Source of the DNA: Pseudoalteromonas peptidolytica
GTDB taxonomy: Bacteria; Pseudomonadota; Gammaproteobacteria; Enterobacterales; Alteromonadaceae
Length of the DNA stretch: 64,000 nt
Direction of reading: 5' to 3'
Assembly (NCBI RefSeq): GCF_012641745.1
Contig: NZ_WEHZ01000010.1
Location: forward strand, 62,001 to 126,000
Shown here: piece after piece, positions 46,130 to 56,262 of the stretch
How the letters are laid out: the number at the start of each line of letters is the position of its first letter
How positions within the stretch are numbered: the first letter of the stretch is position 1
Notes under the pieces: generated by a model
The model's database searches: none
Seen by the model: only the letters and a program-made list of their open reading frames with translations
Told to the model about the DNA's origin: nothing
Translations under genes and position numbers: made by a program

Positions 46130-48019
46130 TCATTCCGTAAACGAGAGTCGCTCCCGAAGGCCACTACTGCGACTCACTGTGCGGTTCATACCACTGAGTA
46201 AAACCTTATATTGTGCAACTAATTCAAAGTGTTTTTTAGCTCGAGTAATACCGGTGTAAATGAGCTGCCGATTAATGCCCTGCTGAGCGCGTTGGATTGG
46301 AGGCAAGATCATCGCGGTATGAGCGAACTCAGATCCTTGAGACTTGTGTATTGTCATTACATAAACTCGGTCAAAGCTCGGTAATCTCGCAGGGTAAAAG
46401 CGCCTCACGTTACCTTGTTCATCTATAAAGGAGGCCTGTAAGTCTCCTTGCTCATCTCGCAGAATAATACCGATATCTCCATTAAAAAGTTTCAGCTGAT
46501 AATCATTTTGCGTGATCATAATCGGCATACCAACATAAAAACGACCTGTAGGCTGGATAAGTCCCATTTGAGCGAGCTTAAGTTCAATTCGGCGATTTAG
46601 TTCGTTAACGCCATATGGCCCTTCGCGTACGGCGGCGAGCAGTTGATAACTGGCAAATTCACTGTGTATATACGCTTCGCTTTGTGAGCTATTAATTGCC
46701 TCAAGATAACATTTATAATGTGCTGCTGCACGAGTAATAAGCGCATTATAAGCATCGCTATTGAGTTCATGTAGTTGCAGATCAGCAAAGCCTTGCTTAA
46801 TCACTGCGTCTAATTTTCGTTTATTGTTGCTATTTACCGCATATGCCAGTTGGCCAATACCACTATTACTATCGAAACGGTGGCTTTTTTGTAAAAATGC
46901 GAGATTGTCCTCAAGCATAAATTGGGCAGGTTCATGACCGCCTTTTGGTAACGCTTGCCTACTTAAGCTGGTCAATTTAGTGCTTAGTTCATGGCTATAG
47001 TTAGGCACTTGCCCCAGCGTTAAATTCTCACATAAATCGCTAAGTACATTGCCTGTATCCACCGATGCCAACTGGTCTTTATCGCCAAGCAGAATCAACC
47101 GAGCATGTTTTGGTAACGCATCCACCAGCTTTGCCATTAAAGACAAGTCAACCATAGAGGCTTCATCAACAATCAGTACATCCAAGTGTAATGGATTATC
47201 TTGATTGTGACGGTAGTGCAAACTATTCGGGATCACACCGAGCAGACGGTGAACCGTTTGCGCTTGCTCTGGAAGTAGCTCGGCTAAATCAGAAGGTAAA
47301 GTAAGTCTGGCTTTTGCACCAATAATAGACTCGCTTAGCCTAGCCGCAGCTTTACCCGTTGGTGCGACGAGTTTAATCGTGAGGGGTGCACGTGCATACA
47401 GTGCCTGCAAAATCGCTAATAGCTTAGTGACTGTGGTCGTTTTGCCAGTTCCGGGACCACCCGTGATCACACAAAAGCGCTTTACAACTGCCAGCGTACA
47501 AGCCACTTTTTGCCAGTCAAGCTCGTCTGTTCCCTGTTGCGGTGGAAAGTAGAAGTCTAACAAGCTGCTGAGTTTTTCTTCATCTAATGTAACCTGAGCT
47601 CTTGCTAGTGTCTCAAAATAACCGGCGAGTTTCGCTTCGTAATTAGCTAAACGAGCCAAATAAAGCTTACTGCCGTAAAGCCTGAGCGGTTTATCCTCAC
47701 CAATAGCCGGGTGTTGCAAGAGCGCCTGTACTGTCATGGTCGTATTTATAAAAGGTGACAATGCTTGGCTGGCATCTTCAACAAGATAGTTCAGCTCAAA
47801 CGGGTCTTGCAAATTAATCTCTTCGAGCGCTAAACAACTATGCTGGCGTGAGTGCGCAATTAACAACAACAAAAAGACATATAAATAATCATCTAGGCGC
47901 TGTTCATTCAATAACTTAGCCAGCGCTAAATCGGCTTTTCCTATACGTTTATGCTCTACTAATAGAGAGATAAAACTATCATGGTCAAAGGCATCAAAGT
48001 CCATACTTAATTGACTCAT
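46130..48019 (-). CDS. recD: Exonuclease V alpha subunit RecD
   Basis: 629 residues. RecD is the 5'-to-3' helicase motor of RecBCD. Walker A is GGPGTGKTTTVTKLL near residue 188; the Walker B-type DVLIVDEASMVD is clear; helicase motif III GDKDQLASV and the late motifs YVMTIHKSQGSEF and IYTGITRAKKHFE are present. It starts in an ATGA overlap with recB. The N-terminal interaction region is recognisable by LLEHKRIGKADLALA-like helices. The order recC-recB-recD is a single operon on the minus strand. Confidence 0.96.
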   Translation of the reverse strand: MSQLSMDFDAFDHDSFISLLVEHKRIGKADLALAKLLNEQRLDDYLYVFLLLLIAHSRQHSCLALEEINLQDPFELNYLVEDASQALSPFINTTMTVQALLQHPAIGEDKPLRLYGSKLYLARLANYEAKLAGYFETLARAQVTLDEEKLSSLLDFYFPPQQGTDELDWQKVACTLAVVKRFCVITGGPGTGKTTTVTKLLAILQALYARAPLTIKLVAPTGKAAARLSESIIGAKARLTLPSDLAELLPEQAQTVHRLLGVIPNSLHYRHNQDNPLHLDVLIVDEASMVDLSLMAKLVDALPKHARLILLGDKDQLASVDTGNVLSDLCENLTLGQVPNYSHELSTKLTSLSRQALPKGGHEPAQFMLEDNLAFLQKSHRFDSNSGIGQLAYAVNSNNKRKLDAVIKQGFADLQLHELNSDAYNALITRAAAHYKCYLEAINSSQSEAYIHSEFASYQLLAAVREGPYGVNELNRRIELKLAQMGLIQPTGRFYVGMPIMITQNDYQLKLFNGDIGIILRDEQGDLQASFIDEQGNVRRFYPARLPSFDRVYVMTIHKSQGSEFAHTAMILPPIQRAQQGINRQLIYTGITRAKKHFELVAQYKVLLSGMNRTVSRSSGLRERLSFTE

Positions 48020-51000
48020 ACCGACTCCTCAAACAACGCATCCAATTGTAACACTTGCTCTACACTCAATTGATTAAAGAAAATACCTTGGTTATCTGGA
48101 AGCGCGCGCAAAAACAGATAATAGTTCCCACCTAGATGCTGCTGCACTTGGTAGTCAGGTAGGCGTTGCTTTAATAATCGGTGCAGCGCAACGGTATAAA
48201 TCATATATTGTAGATGGTATTGATGAGAGGACATCGCCGCACTTAAGTTATCATGTTGATAATCGTCTGAACTATCACCTAAATAGTTCGATTTATAATC
48301 GAGAATAAAGAATTGCCCTTGCCATTGAAATATCAAATCAATAAAGCCTTTTAGCATGCCTTTTACATCATCAAAGTTTAAAAATGACTTTTGCCCGGTA
48401 ATATCACTCAAGATCTTGTTAAGTTTCATGGCACTGAGAGGCTTTAAAGGCAAATAGAATTCCATTTCAACGATACAATGTTCTGGTTTAAGCTGAGCAA
48501 GTTGTAGTTCAGTATGAGGAAGTAGTGGCGTAGCTAAGCTACTAGCTATCCACTGCTCTGTAGGAGTTTGCCAGTCATCGGCAATACCATATTTGTCCAA
48601 CGATTTGGCTACCGCCTCTGTGAGCGTGAGTTTGTCGTCCCCTTGTGGCACATGCGGTGCTGTAAAATCAATCAGCTCAAAAATTTCGTGCAAGCAGCTT
48701 CCAGGTTTTGCCCCTTTTGGAAAAGTATAGGCATTCTTTTCCCTTTCTTGGCGCTGCTCGGGTAAATCGAGTAAATGGTTTTCATCTACTGCGCCAGCGG
48801 GTTTATCACCATGGTGGGTATGATAACTAAGCTGACTAAAGCTGGTAGTACGCCAGTGCCTTTCTATGCTACCGGTAAATACTTTGGCAGTCAGTCGCGA
48901 TGGCGCTTCATTTGCCGAGGTGGTAATAATTTGATTGGGGTATTGCGCTTGCTCTACCAAAGTGAAGGCCATTGCTGTGTGTGTATCACAAAGCTGTGAT
49001 AATTCTCTTTGCCATTCATTTTCCGTATCAAACGTCTGCGCGCCAAATAACACAAAGCCCAGCGCAGTTTTATGAAGCGCCGATTTTTTACTTCTGCCTT
49101 GCTGTATGTCGTATAGACCCAATTCACAGTAATGCACTGCTCGGGTGAGCGCAACGTAGAGTAAACGAATATCCTCAGCTAAGCGCTCTTGTTCAGCACT
49201 TTCTTTCGCTTCCTCACCCGCATCAAGGTCAACAACGAGCTTTCCTTCTTGATGGTACACACAGGTATCTGATTCTCGATAGCCCAGCGCAAACGGCATA
49301 AAAACAAGAGGATATTCCAGCCCTTTTGAAGCGTGCATCGTCACTATCTTGACTAAGTTAGCATCGCTCTCTAGTCGAATTTGACTGCTATCACTTTGCG
49401 CATTATTCAATTGTGATAAGAACCAGCGTAACACTCGACCGCTGCCATCCAACTCCAGCTGCTTATGCTGTAACAGCTCTGCCAAGTGGCGAAAGTCTGT
49501 GAGCCAACGCTCAACTTCAATCCCCTTTTGCCGCCAAACAACAGGAAGCTCACATACGCAAAGCAGGTGCTCTAACATCGCCATCGCACCAGAGCGATAC
49601 CACAACTGAGTTAACTCACTAAATAGCTGCAAATAATGCTGCCACTCTTGTTCGTTAAATTGCAATTCAAATAATGCACGATGCTCAAGGTTAAACAAAG
49701 GCCCAGCAAGCACACCTCTAAGGGCAGCCTCATCATAGCTACCATGCAGCACTTCTAATAACTGATACAAGGCAGTAGCTAACGGCTGGCTAAACACACT
49801 ATCTCTGGCAAGATAAACACTGGCAACACCACGCTGGTTTAAAGCACGTTTCATTAAACTGGCTTCAATACGGTCACGTACCAAAATACAAATATCGGCA
49901 GGTACCACTGGCTCTTCACCAATTTTAGCAAGCCCTGCTTGTCCTTTTTCTATCAAGGCTGCAACTTTCGCAGCAAACGCTTGGCTCAACCCCGCTTGTG
50001 CTGCGCTTTTATTGAGAGCTTCATCGCCATTGGGCAGTGCACTAAAACACAAGGCGGTGTGTTTTTCACCGTTAATGGTAAAGCGTGCATCCTGCGCTTT
50101 GCCTTTAGCACTGACTTCAATAAAGGGGATGTCTTGGTTATAGATAAAGCTGTTTGGGTGACGCGTGAAAATAGTGTTTACCGCAGCCACAACATCACTG
50201 TCAGAGCGATAATTGGTGGCTAGCGTAAATTGGTTGTGACTTGCAATCCCTTTTTTAGCGCCAATGTAGGTGAAAATATCTGCCCCTCGAAAACCATAAA
50301 TTGCTTGCTTTGGATCGCCAATCATTGTCAGAGCGGTATGCTCACGCTTGTAAATTTCACTAAAAATACCGTACTGCACAGGATCGGTGTCTTGGAACTC
50401 ATCGATCATAGCAACAGGATATTGCAGCGCTATCTTCTCACCCAGAGCTTCACCGCTATCACCTAGCAATGCTTGATGTAACTGTTTCAATAAATCGTCA
50501 GGAGAAATTAGTCCATATTCTTCTTTGTGTACACGTAGCAATGCACTAACCTCAGTTACTGCTTGGCGCACCAAGGCAATATTGAGACCACTACTCACTA
50601 AATGATGTAATTCAGCTAAGGTATCAAAATGGCGAATGAGTTCATGCTGCAAAGGTGTAGTATTCTTTTTATACTGTTTAGGATCAGCTAAGCTTTCGCT
50701 GCCCCACAAACCAAAGGAGTGATTGCTAGAACCAAACTCAAACCACCACTGTTCACTATTTACATAGTCTTCAAGGGCTTGTAAATTTGCCTTTCGACCA
50801 GGCGCACGATTACCTGCCAAACCTGCATTTTTAAGTACGTTAAGATAATCCGCTTTGACTATCTCAGCCTTTAACCAAAGCGCTAGCGTTTGGTACTTTT
50901 CGCGCGCGGCAAACACCGCATCTAACGACATCGCAGGTTTAATATCAGCGTTTTCTTTGCTAAGTAGTGGCTTGACTTGCTTGGCAAGTGCATAAGGCGT

Positions 51001-51552
51001 AGCAAATTGTTCGACCACCGCTTGGGTCTTTTCTTCGTCTAGAGGGTAAACAAAACGCCGCCAATGATCTGCCATTGCAGCTTCAATAAGTTCACTTTCA
51101 TCAAGAATAAACTCTAGGTTAAATGCCACTTTAGACTCAAAAGCATGTTGCTTTAACATTCTTTGACAAAAGCCGTGAATGGTGAAAATCGCTGCTTCAT
51201 CCATCGATTTAGCCGCCGCATCGAGTAGATCAAAAGCCCGCTTTTTATCTGTAACTTGAGCTAAAATTGCGGCTATCAAATCATCGTTAACTATTTCACC
51301 AAGCAATACATCTCTGGCCTGGATGATACGTTTGCGCACTCTGTCTTTGATCTCTTGCGTCGCGGCTTCAGTGAAAGTAACCACAAGAATTTGTTCAACA
51401 CTTAATGGAGTGGTTTGCTCACCCGGTGTGCGCAAACCAAGTAAGTAGCGCAGATAAAGGCCCGTGATAGTATAAGTCTTTCCTGTGCCGGCACTGGCTT
51501 CAATAAGGTTTAACCCACTCAGCTGCATAGTGACGGGATTAAGTATTTCCAT
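48016..51552 (-). CDS. recB: Exonuclease V beta subunit RecB
   Basis: 1178 residues, full length. RecB is the 3'-to-5' helicase and nuclease of RecBCD. Walker A EASAGTGKTYTITGLYL is at about 17-33. UvrD motifs include VTFTEAATQEIKDRVR, IDEFQDTDPVQY, and VKIVTMHASKGLEYPLVF. The C-terminal nuclease holds GFIDLIFQWQ and ILDYKSNYL, with the Asp and DxK of the catalytic centre, preceded by SCLHEIFELIDF. It overlaps recC by 14 bases and recD by four. Confidence 0.97.
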   Translation of the reverse strand: MEILNPVTMQLSGLNLIEASAGTGKTYTITGLYLRYLLGLRTPGEQTTPLSVEQILVVTFTEAATQEIKDRVRKRIIQARDVLLGEIVNDDLIAAILAQVTDKKRAFDLLDAAAKSMDEAAIFTIHGFCQRMLKQHAFESKVAFNLEFILDESELIEAAMADHWRRFVYPLDEEKTQAVVEQFATPYALAKQVKPLLSKENADIKPAMSLDAVFAAREKYQTLALWLKAEIVKADYLNVLKNAGLAGNRAPGRKANLQALEDYVNSEQWWFEFGSSNHSFGLWGSESLADPKQYKKNTTPLQHELIRHFDTLAELHHLVSSGLNIALVRQAVTEVSALLRVHKEEYGLISPDDLLKQLHQALLGDSGEALGEKIALQYPVAMIDEFQDTDPVQYGIFSEIYKREHTALTMIGDPKQAIYGFRGADIFTYIGAKKGIASHNQFTLATNYRSDSDVVAAVNTIFTRHPNSFIYNQDIPFIEVSAKGKAQDARFTINGEKHTALCFSALPNGDEALNKSAAQAGLSQAFAAKVAALIEKGQAGLAKIGEEPVVPADICILVRDRIEASLMKRALNQRGVASVYLARDSVFSQPLATALYQLLEVLHGSYDEAALRGVLAGPLFNLEHRALFELQFNEQEWQHYLQLFSELTQLWYRSGAMAMLEHLLCVCELPVVWRQKGIEVERWLTDFRHLAELLQHKQLELDGSGRVLRWFLSQLNNAQSDSSQIRLESDANLVKIVTMHASKGLEYPLVFMPFALGYRESDTCVYHQEGKLVVDLDAGEEAKESAEQERLAEDIRLLYVALTRAVHYCELGLYDIQQGRSKKSALHKTALGFVLFGAQTFDTENEWQRELSQLCDTHTAMAFTLVEQAQYPNQIITTSANEAPSRLTAKVFTGSIERHWRTTSFSQLSYHTHHGDKPAGAVDENHLLDLPEQRQEREKNAYTFPKGAKPGSCLHEIFELIDFTAPHVPQGDDKLTLTEAVAKSLDKYGIADDWQTPTEQWIASSLATPLLPHTELQLAQLKPEHCIVEMEFYLPLKPLSAMKLNKILSDITGQKSFLNFDDVKGMLKGFIDLIFQWQGQFFILDYKSNYLGDSSDDYQHDNLSAAMSSHQYHLQYMIYTVALHRLLKQRLPDYQVQQHLGGNYYLFLRALPDNQGIFFNQLSVEQVLQLDALFEESV

Positions 51553-54500
51553 GAGCCACCTCCGTTGCAGTCTTTAATATCGGCTCAAGTAGAGCGAGGC
51601 TTAGTTCACAAAAGCGCAACTCATGAGTAGAGAGATCATTAAAGCAAAGCTGTACATAGGGATCCTCCCCCTCGCCACGACCAATATATTGCGGCTTAAA
51701 TTTACTCGCTGCTTTTTTGAGGTCTTGTGTTTTGGCAAACTCCATGCTGGTATTTGCAAAAAAAGGAACTGGTTCGCTAAGCGCTTGTTTATAAAACGCT
51801 AGCCACTGTTGTAGATATTCAAGTGATTGCTGCTGTCCCTGCACAGCAAATTTAATGCTCTGATCTAGACCCACAATATAAGTCGTCACTTCCTGCCCTA
51901 TCGCACAAGCAGCACAGTGGTTTAGAAAGCCCTTAATCAAATCTTTAGCCTTAATACTGGCGCTGCGGTAATACACTTGGCGATTTTCATATAAACTATC
52001 GAGCCATCCCACTACAATATGACTATCGAGGTGCAACTTGAGCTCAATGGGCTCTTTAGCTTCACAGAGTAAAGGAGTCAGTACTCTCGTCATAGGCTCA
52101 ATACGCATCAAAAGCCCATCTAACTGAAGTTTACCTATGTTCGCTTGTGGTAATGACCCCCGCTGCAAAATTTGCTCAATATTGAGAGGTTTTTGTCGCA
52201 GTTGTGCTTCAAGAACTTCATCCAGATATTGATAGCGCTCCAAGGCATTTAATGCAAATGGTTCCTCGTCTGGAGCAAGTGCCTCTATGGGCTTTAGTTT
52301 TACACCAAGAGATTGCTGATAAAATAACTTTTGTGGTTCGCAGACTCCGCGTAGCAAATCACTAAACTCAATTTCGGTATCCAGCGGCACCTCAAGCGGC
52401 GCGTCCTCAGTCTTATTTTCAATCGCTGTATGTTGCCATAACCAGGTTTTATTATAACTTTGCAGCGAACCGGCTTTAAAATGTTCGGGATTGAATGGTT
52501 GCAATGGCAGCTGTTGCGTTAATCTAGATACGACAGGCTGCTCAGACGTATCCTCAAAATAAAAGCTACGCGCCAGATACTCAGCCAATTCACTGACCAA
52601 TACTGAGGGCACTTGCACTTCATTATTGAAGCATGACCGACCGATATAACTGATATAGAGATTTTCTCTAGCACTTAGTAGCGCCTCCAAAAATAGATAT
52701 CTGTCATCTAACTTTCGCGAGCGGTCACCTTTTCTTCGTGTTGAATGAGCAACTAAATCAAAGCCTATGGGCTGCACCGTGCGGGGATAGTCCGCATCAT
52801 TTAATCCAAGCATGCAAACCACTTTAAATGGAATTGCCCGCATCGGCATCAGTGTACAAAAATTAATAGCGCCAGCTAAAAAGCGTTGTCCTACTCCCTT
52901 CTCTTTTACACCTTGTTTGACCAAGTAAGCCAATATCTTTGCCGACACAGGCTCTTGAATATCACCATTCTCAAAATGCTTTTCAATATTTTCGATGATC
53001 TGTTCAAGCTTGAGCAAATCCCAACTCTGCTCTGACTCAGCAAAATAAAATAGTGCCATTGCTTGACGCAAAATGGTGGCAAAATGCGCTAACGTTTGCT
53101 CCTTACTCAGGGCTTGCTTCAACCATATCAAAGCATCAATAAAACCGATCAGCTTGTTTAGCACAGCCACCGACATGCCTTCAACTTCATCAGCTGGGTA
53201 AATTGACGCAAACGAGGTAAGCTCGTCGTTAGTCGCAACACCTAAAAGCAATCTGTTTAGACCATGTTGCCATGTGTTTAACGATATTTTAGGCAGCCCA
53301 TACTCATACTTATGCTGCTCGTTCAAGCCCCACTTTACGTTCACCTGCTCAAGCCAATAGCGGATCAAGTCAAATTCATGTGCTTCTAGGTCAAACTGCT
53401 CCGCAATCGGTGCCACCCCCAACAAATCTAAAATGTCAGACACACAAAAGCGATTATGAGTTAGGTCGGTTAAAGTAACAAAGGATGTAAGTATAGGTCG
53501 CTCTTGTTCAATCGCTAAATCCGAGATCGCGTATGGAATGCGAATTGCTTCATCCGTACTATCAAAAACAGCTTTAATGAAGGGTGAGTAGGCACCAACA
53601 TCAGGCATCATTACGATTACATCTTTGGGGGTAAGTGTTGGGTGTTGCTCAAAAAGATTCAGTAAATAATCATGTAACCGTTCCACTTCACGCAGTGGAG
53701 TATGGCAATCTTGAAATACTAAAGTGCGGTCATGCGCTGGAATTGGTAATTTGCCTTCTTCAGAGACAAACCAGTTTGGATCGGCAGTTAATGATTCACC
53801 CTTAAATGCCAATTGGTAAATTTCTCGCTGTACCAGACCCAACAGATGATCGTTAAATTCACAATCAAAGCCATCAATCCAACTCGCGTCTAACTGTAGT
53901 AGCTGTTCAAAGTAATCTCGCCCCAGTTTCCCCCACGACGATAATAGCGGATTACCAATGTAATAATACTCACCATCTTTCGCTTCAAGCTCAGGCATTT
54001 TGGCATATTTTGCTGCAACTTTGGCCTGTGTTTTTTCATCAACCAAATCCCCCCAATAATGTTCACTGGGATTGAAAAAAAACAAAAATACATTGGTTTT
54101 CTTACCAAGCGCTTGGAAGATCTCTAGCTGGCTTGTCGCAATGGCCGACAGTCCAAAAATACAGATCCGCTCTGGGAGTTGCTCTGCTTCAATGTGATCC
54201 AATGCCTGTAACAATTGCTCATGCATGTTAGCGCGATGATATGGGCTTTGCTCAAGCTTAGTCACGTGATTTACCAAGCGCCGCCAAAGATGTGGCTGCC
54301 AAGGTGCAATAGCAGCCACATCAACGTCTAGGAGACTATCGTGACCTTGTTCCCAAAGCTCTATCCACTCAGGTCTGTACATCAAATATTGGTCAAATAC
54401 GTCAGCAATTTTTTCGCATAACGCAAATAGTTTGATTCCTGAAGGGTCTTCCCCCAAATAGCGTTTTAACGCAACGTAATTTGGGTTGTCAATGCAAGTA

Positions 54501-54811
54501 GGTAATATCGTAAAAAGCTTCCAAGCCATGTTACCTTTATTAAACGCGGACTCACTTGGCACATCGTCGATAAAACGTTGATATAACTTCCAAATAAAAC
54601 TGGAGGGTAAAGGAAAATCTACTTGTGCGCTGATCCCCAAGTGCTGACTCATACCAAGTTTTAACCACTCGGACATACCCGGAGACTGTACCAATACAGT
54701 TTCTTTGGCAAAAGGATTGGTAAGCGGAGCGGATTTTATCAACGTGCAGAGTTGCGCCTGCAAGATTTCCATTCGGTTTGATTGAATGATGTGTAACATG
54801 TTGTCTGCCAT
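51539..54811 (-). CDS. recC: Exonuclease V gamma subunit RecC
   Basis: 1090 residues, close to the usual 1120. RecC scans for Chi and separates the strands. Recognised by the N-terminal IIQSNRMEILQAQLCTLI, SPGMSEWLKLGMSQHLGISAQVDFPLPSSFIWKLY, the middle VIVMMPDVGAYSPFIKAVFD, and the C-terminal PFKVVCMLGLNDADYPR. Its inactive helicase and nuclease folds are typical of the subunit. It is first in the operon; thick is not in the window. The 120-base gap to the diguanylate cyclase gene may hold the promoter. Confidence 0.96.
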   Translation of the reverse strand: MADNMLHIIQSNRMEILQAQLCTLIKSAPLTNPFAKETVLVQSPGMSEWLKLGMSQHLGISAQVDFPLPSSFIWKLYQRFIDDVPSESAFNKGNMAWKLFTILPTCIDNPNYVALKRYLGEDPSGIKLFALCEKIADVFDQYLMYRPEWIELWEQGHDSLLDVDVAAIAPWQPHLWRRLVNHVTKLEQSPYHRANMHEQLLQALDHIEAEQLPERICIFGLSAIATSQLEIFQALGKKTNVFLFFFNPSEHYWGDLVDEKTQAKVAAKYAKMPELEAKDGEYYYIGNPLLSSWGKLGRDYFEQLLQLDASWIDGFDCEFNDHLLGLVQREIYQLAFKGESLTADPNWFVSEEGKLPIPAHDRTLVFQDCHTPLREVERLHDYLLNLFEQHPTLTPKDVIVMMPDVGAYSPFIKAVFDSTDEAIRIPYAISDLAIEQERPILTSFVTLTDLTHNRFCVSDILDLLGVAPIAEQFDLEAHEFDLIRYWLEQVNVKWGLNEQHKYEYGLPKISLNTWQHGLNRLLLGVATNDELTSFASIYPADEVEGMSVAVLNKLIGFIDALIWLKQALSKEQTLAHFATILRQAMALFYFAESEQSWDLLKLEQIIENIEKHFENGDIQEPVSAKILAYLVKQGVKEKGVGQRFLAGAINFCTLMPMRAIPFKVVCMLGLNDADYPRTVQPIGFDLVAHSTRRKGDRSRKLDDRYLFLEALLSARENLYISYIGRSCFNNEVQVPSVLVSELAEYLARSFYFEDTSEQPVVSRLTQQLPLQPFNPEHFKAGSLQSYNKTWLWQHTAIENKTEDAPLEVPLDTEIEFSDLLRGVCEPQKLFYQQSLGVKLKPIEALAPDEEPFALNALERYQYLDEVLEAQLRQKPLNIEQILQRGSLPQANIGKLQLDGLLMRIEPMTRVLTPLLCEAKEPIELKLHLDSHIVVGWLDSLYENRQVYYRSASIKAKDLIKGFLNHCAACAIGQEVTTYIVGLDQSIKFAVQGQQQSLEYLQQWLAFYKQALSEPVPFFANTSMEFAKTQDLKKAASKFKPQYIGRGEGEDPYVQLCFNDLSTHELRFCELSLALLEPILKTATEVAHGNT

Positions 54812-54931
54812 GCAGTTTAACGCTAGGTTAAGTGTATCTGAATCTCCCTGTGAGCGGTAGTAATAGCACCTTTTAGGCTGTTAGGTGCATATAAAAACGA
54901 CATACTCAATGCTTTATACTATTAAGAGTCA

Positions 54932-55972
54932 CTAGAACAGATCAATATCCGTGTTACCTTCTGGTATTTCTATTTTATGCTCTGAAAGAAGTGCTTCATA
55001 AAAACATAGCATGTCACGCCCATTTTCTTTAGCGTAATATAATGCTTTATCCGCATTTTCTAAGACCGTAATGGGAAAGTCATAAGGGCTTATTCGAGAC
55101 ATGCCAACGCTTACTGTTAGCTTTTTCACGAACGGAAAATGTGTACTTCTGACAAGATCCATAAACTCGTCCATTTTCGCTTTTATCGAGTCATAATCGG
55201 TCGGTTCAAATACCAGCACAAACTCTTCACCACCGAAACGAAAAAGTAAATCAGTAGAGCGAAAAAACTGGCGCATACGCTGAGCAAGCAAAAGCAAGAC
55301 TTCATCTCCGCATACATGACCGTAGTTATCATTCACTTTTTTAAAGTGGTCAATGTCCATTATCGCAAGCCAAGATGTCGCCCCTTTATGAATTGAGCGC
55401 ACGTCACCATGCCATACGGTTTTATGCTGCTTTATAACTTGCTTTTCAATGAGCTGCTTTATGCGCTTTTCAAAGGTTTGACGATTGAGTAGACCTGTCA
55501 GCTTGTCTCTCTCGTTTTCATGAAGAATAGTGAGGTAGTTTTCGAAAATACGGCAAAACGCATTCAATAGAACCTGATCAGAACTCGACAGACCGTTACT
55601 CACTACGGCAATGGCACCGACGGGCTTATCGAGCAGACTAATAGGCACCCAGCGACGCTCGGTACCGTCCTTTGCCTGCACTGTGATAATACATGCTGAC
55701 TGCAAACAAGAAATAAGCTCTTTATCAGGCTCTTTTATCAAGCTTCTTTCTTCCCAATCAAACTCTTTATCAGAGAGCTTTCTCAGCAATAAGCTTCTTT
55801 CTATTGTTATCTCACCAGGTACAAGTAGGTCTTTAAAAACAGCGACCTCTTCACACCCTATAAACTCTTGAATGGTTGATACCAAGCTATATTCGAGAGA
55901 ATCAACATCTCGCGTTTTTGTGATTTTGATAACTGAATTAAGTAAATCTTCTTGCATGTTTGGCGCACTCAC
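54932..55972 (-). CDS. Diguanylate cyclase with GAF-like sensor
   Basis: 346 residues from GTG 55972; ATG 55957 is an alternative. No membrane segment. The N-terminal 150 residues look like a GAF domain. The GGDEF domain starts near DKLTGLLNR and has RFGGEEFVLVF, an active GGEEF. The inhibitory I-site RSTD lies five residues before it, so product inhibition by c-di-GMP is likely. It makes c-di-GMP from GTP in the cytosol. Other signals are IMDIDHFKKVNDNYGHVCGD. No neighbour shows which process it controls. Confidence 0.93.
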   Translation of the reverse strand: MSAPNMQEDLLNSVIKITKTRDVDSLEYSLVSTIQEFIGCEEVAVFKDLLVPGEITIERSLLLRKLSDKEFDWEERSLIKEPDKELISCLQSACIITVQAKDGTERRWVPISLLDKPVGAIAVVSNGLSSSDQVLLNAFCRIFENYLTILHENERDKLTGLLNRQTFEKRIKQLIEKQVIKQHKTVWHGDVRSIHKGATSWLAIMDIDHFKKVNDNYGHVCGDEVLLLLAQRMRQFFRSTDLLFRFGGEEFVLVFEPTDYDSIKAKMDEFMDLVRSTHFPFVKKLTVSVGMSRISPYDFPITVLENADKALYYAKENGRDMLCFYEALLSEHKIEIPEGNTDIDLF

Positions 55973-56194
55973 AACTACTCTGCTTGCGTATTATTACATA
56001 ACTGGTGAACAAATAAACCGAAAAATACGCCTTTATTCGTACCAATGTTAATAATAAAGCTCTAAGCAGTTGAATAATGATTAGCAAAATATTGAGTTAA
56101 CAGCCTACCTCACTCAAAAAAACAGAGCTCCTATATTTAATACCATAGGTGATAGCATGTCGGATATGCGTTAAGCTTATGCCACAAATAAAAA

Positions 56195-56225
56195 AATGCC
56201 AAACGTAAGGGTTCGACATTTTTAG
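56195..56225 (-). terminator. Terminator of the Old Yellow Enzyme gene
   Basis: AATGCCAAA (56195-56203) pairs with TTCGACATT (56212-56220) with two G-U pairs on the minus strand transcript. TTTTTTT follows. It is about 40 bases after the stop. Confidence 0.7.
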
Positions 56226-56262
56226 AGTTGATTCCTTTTTATTGACGAAAATCGTCGCCTCT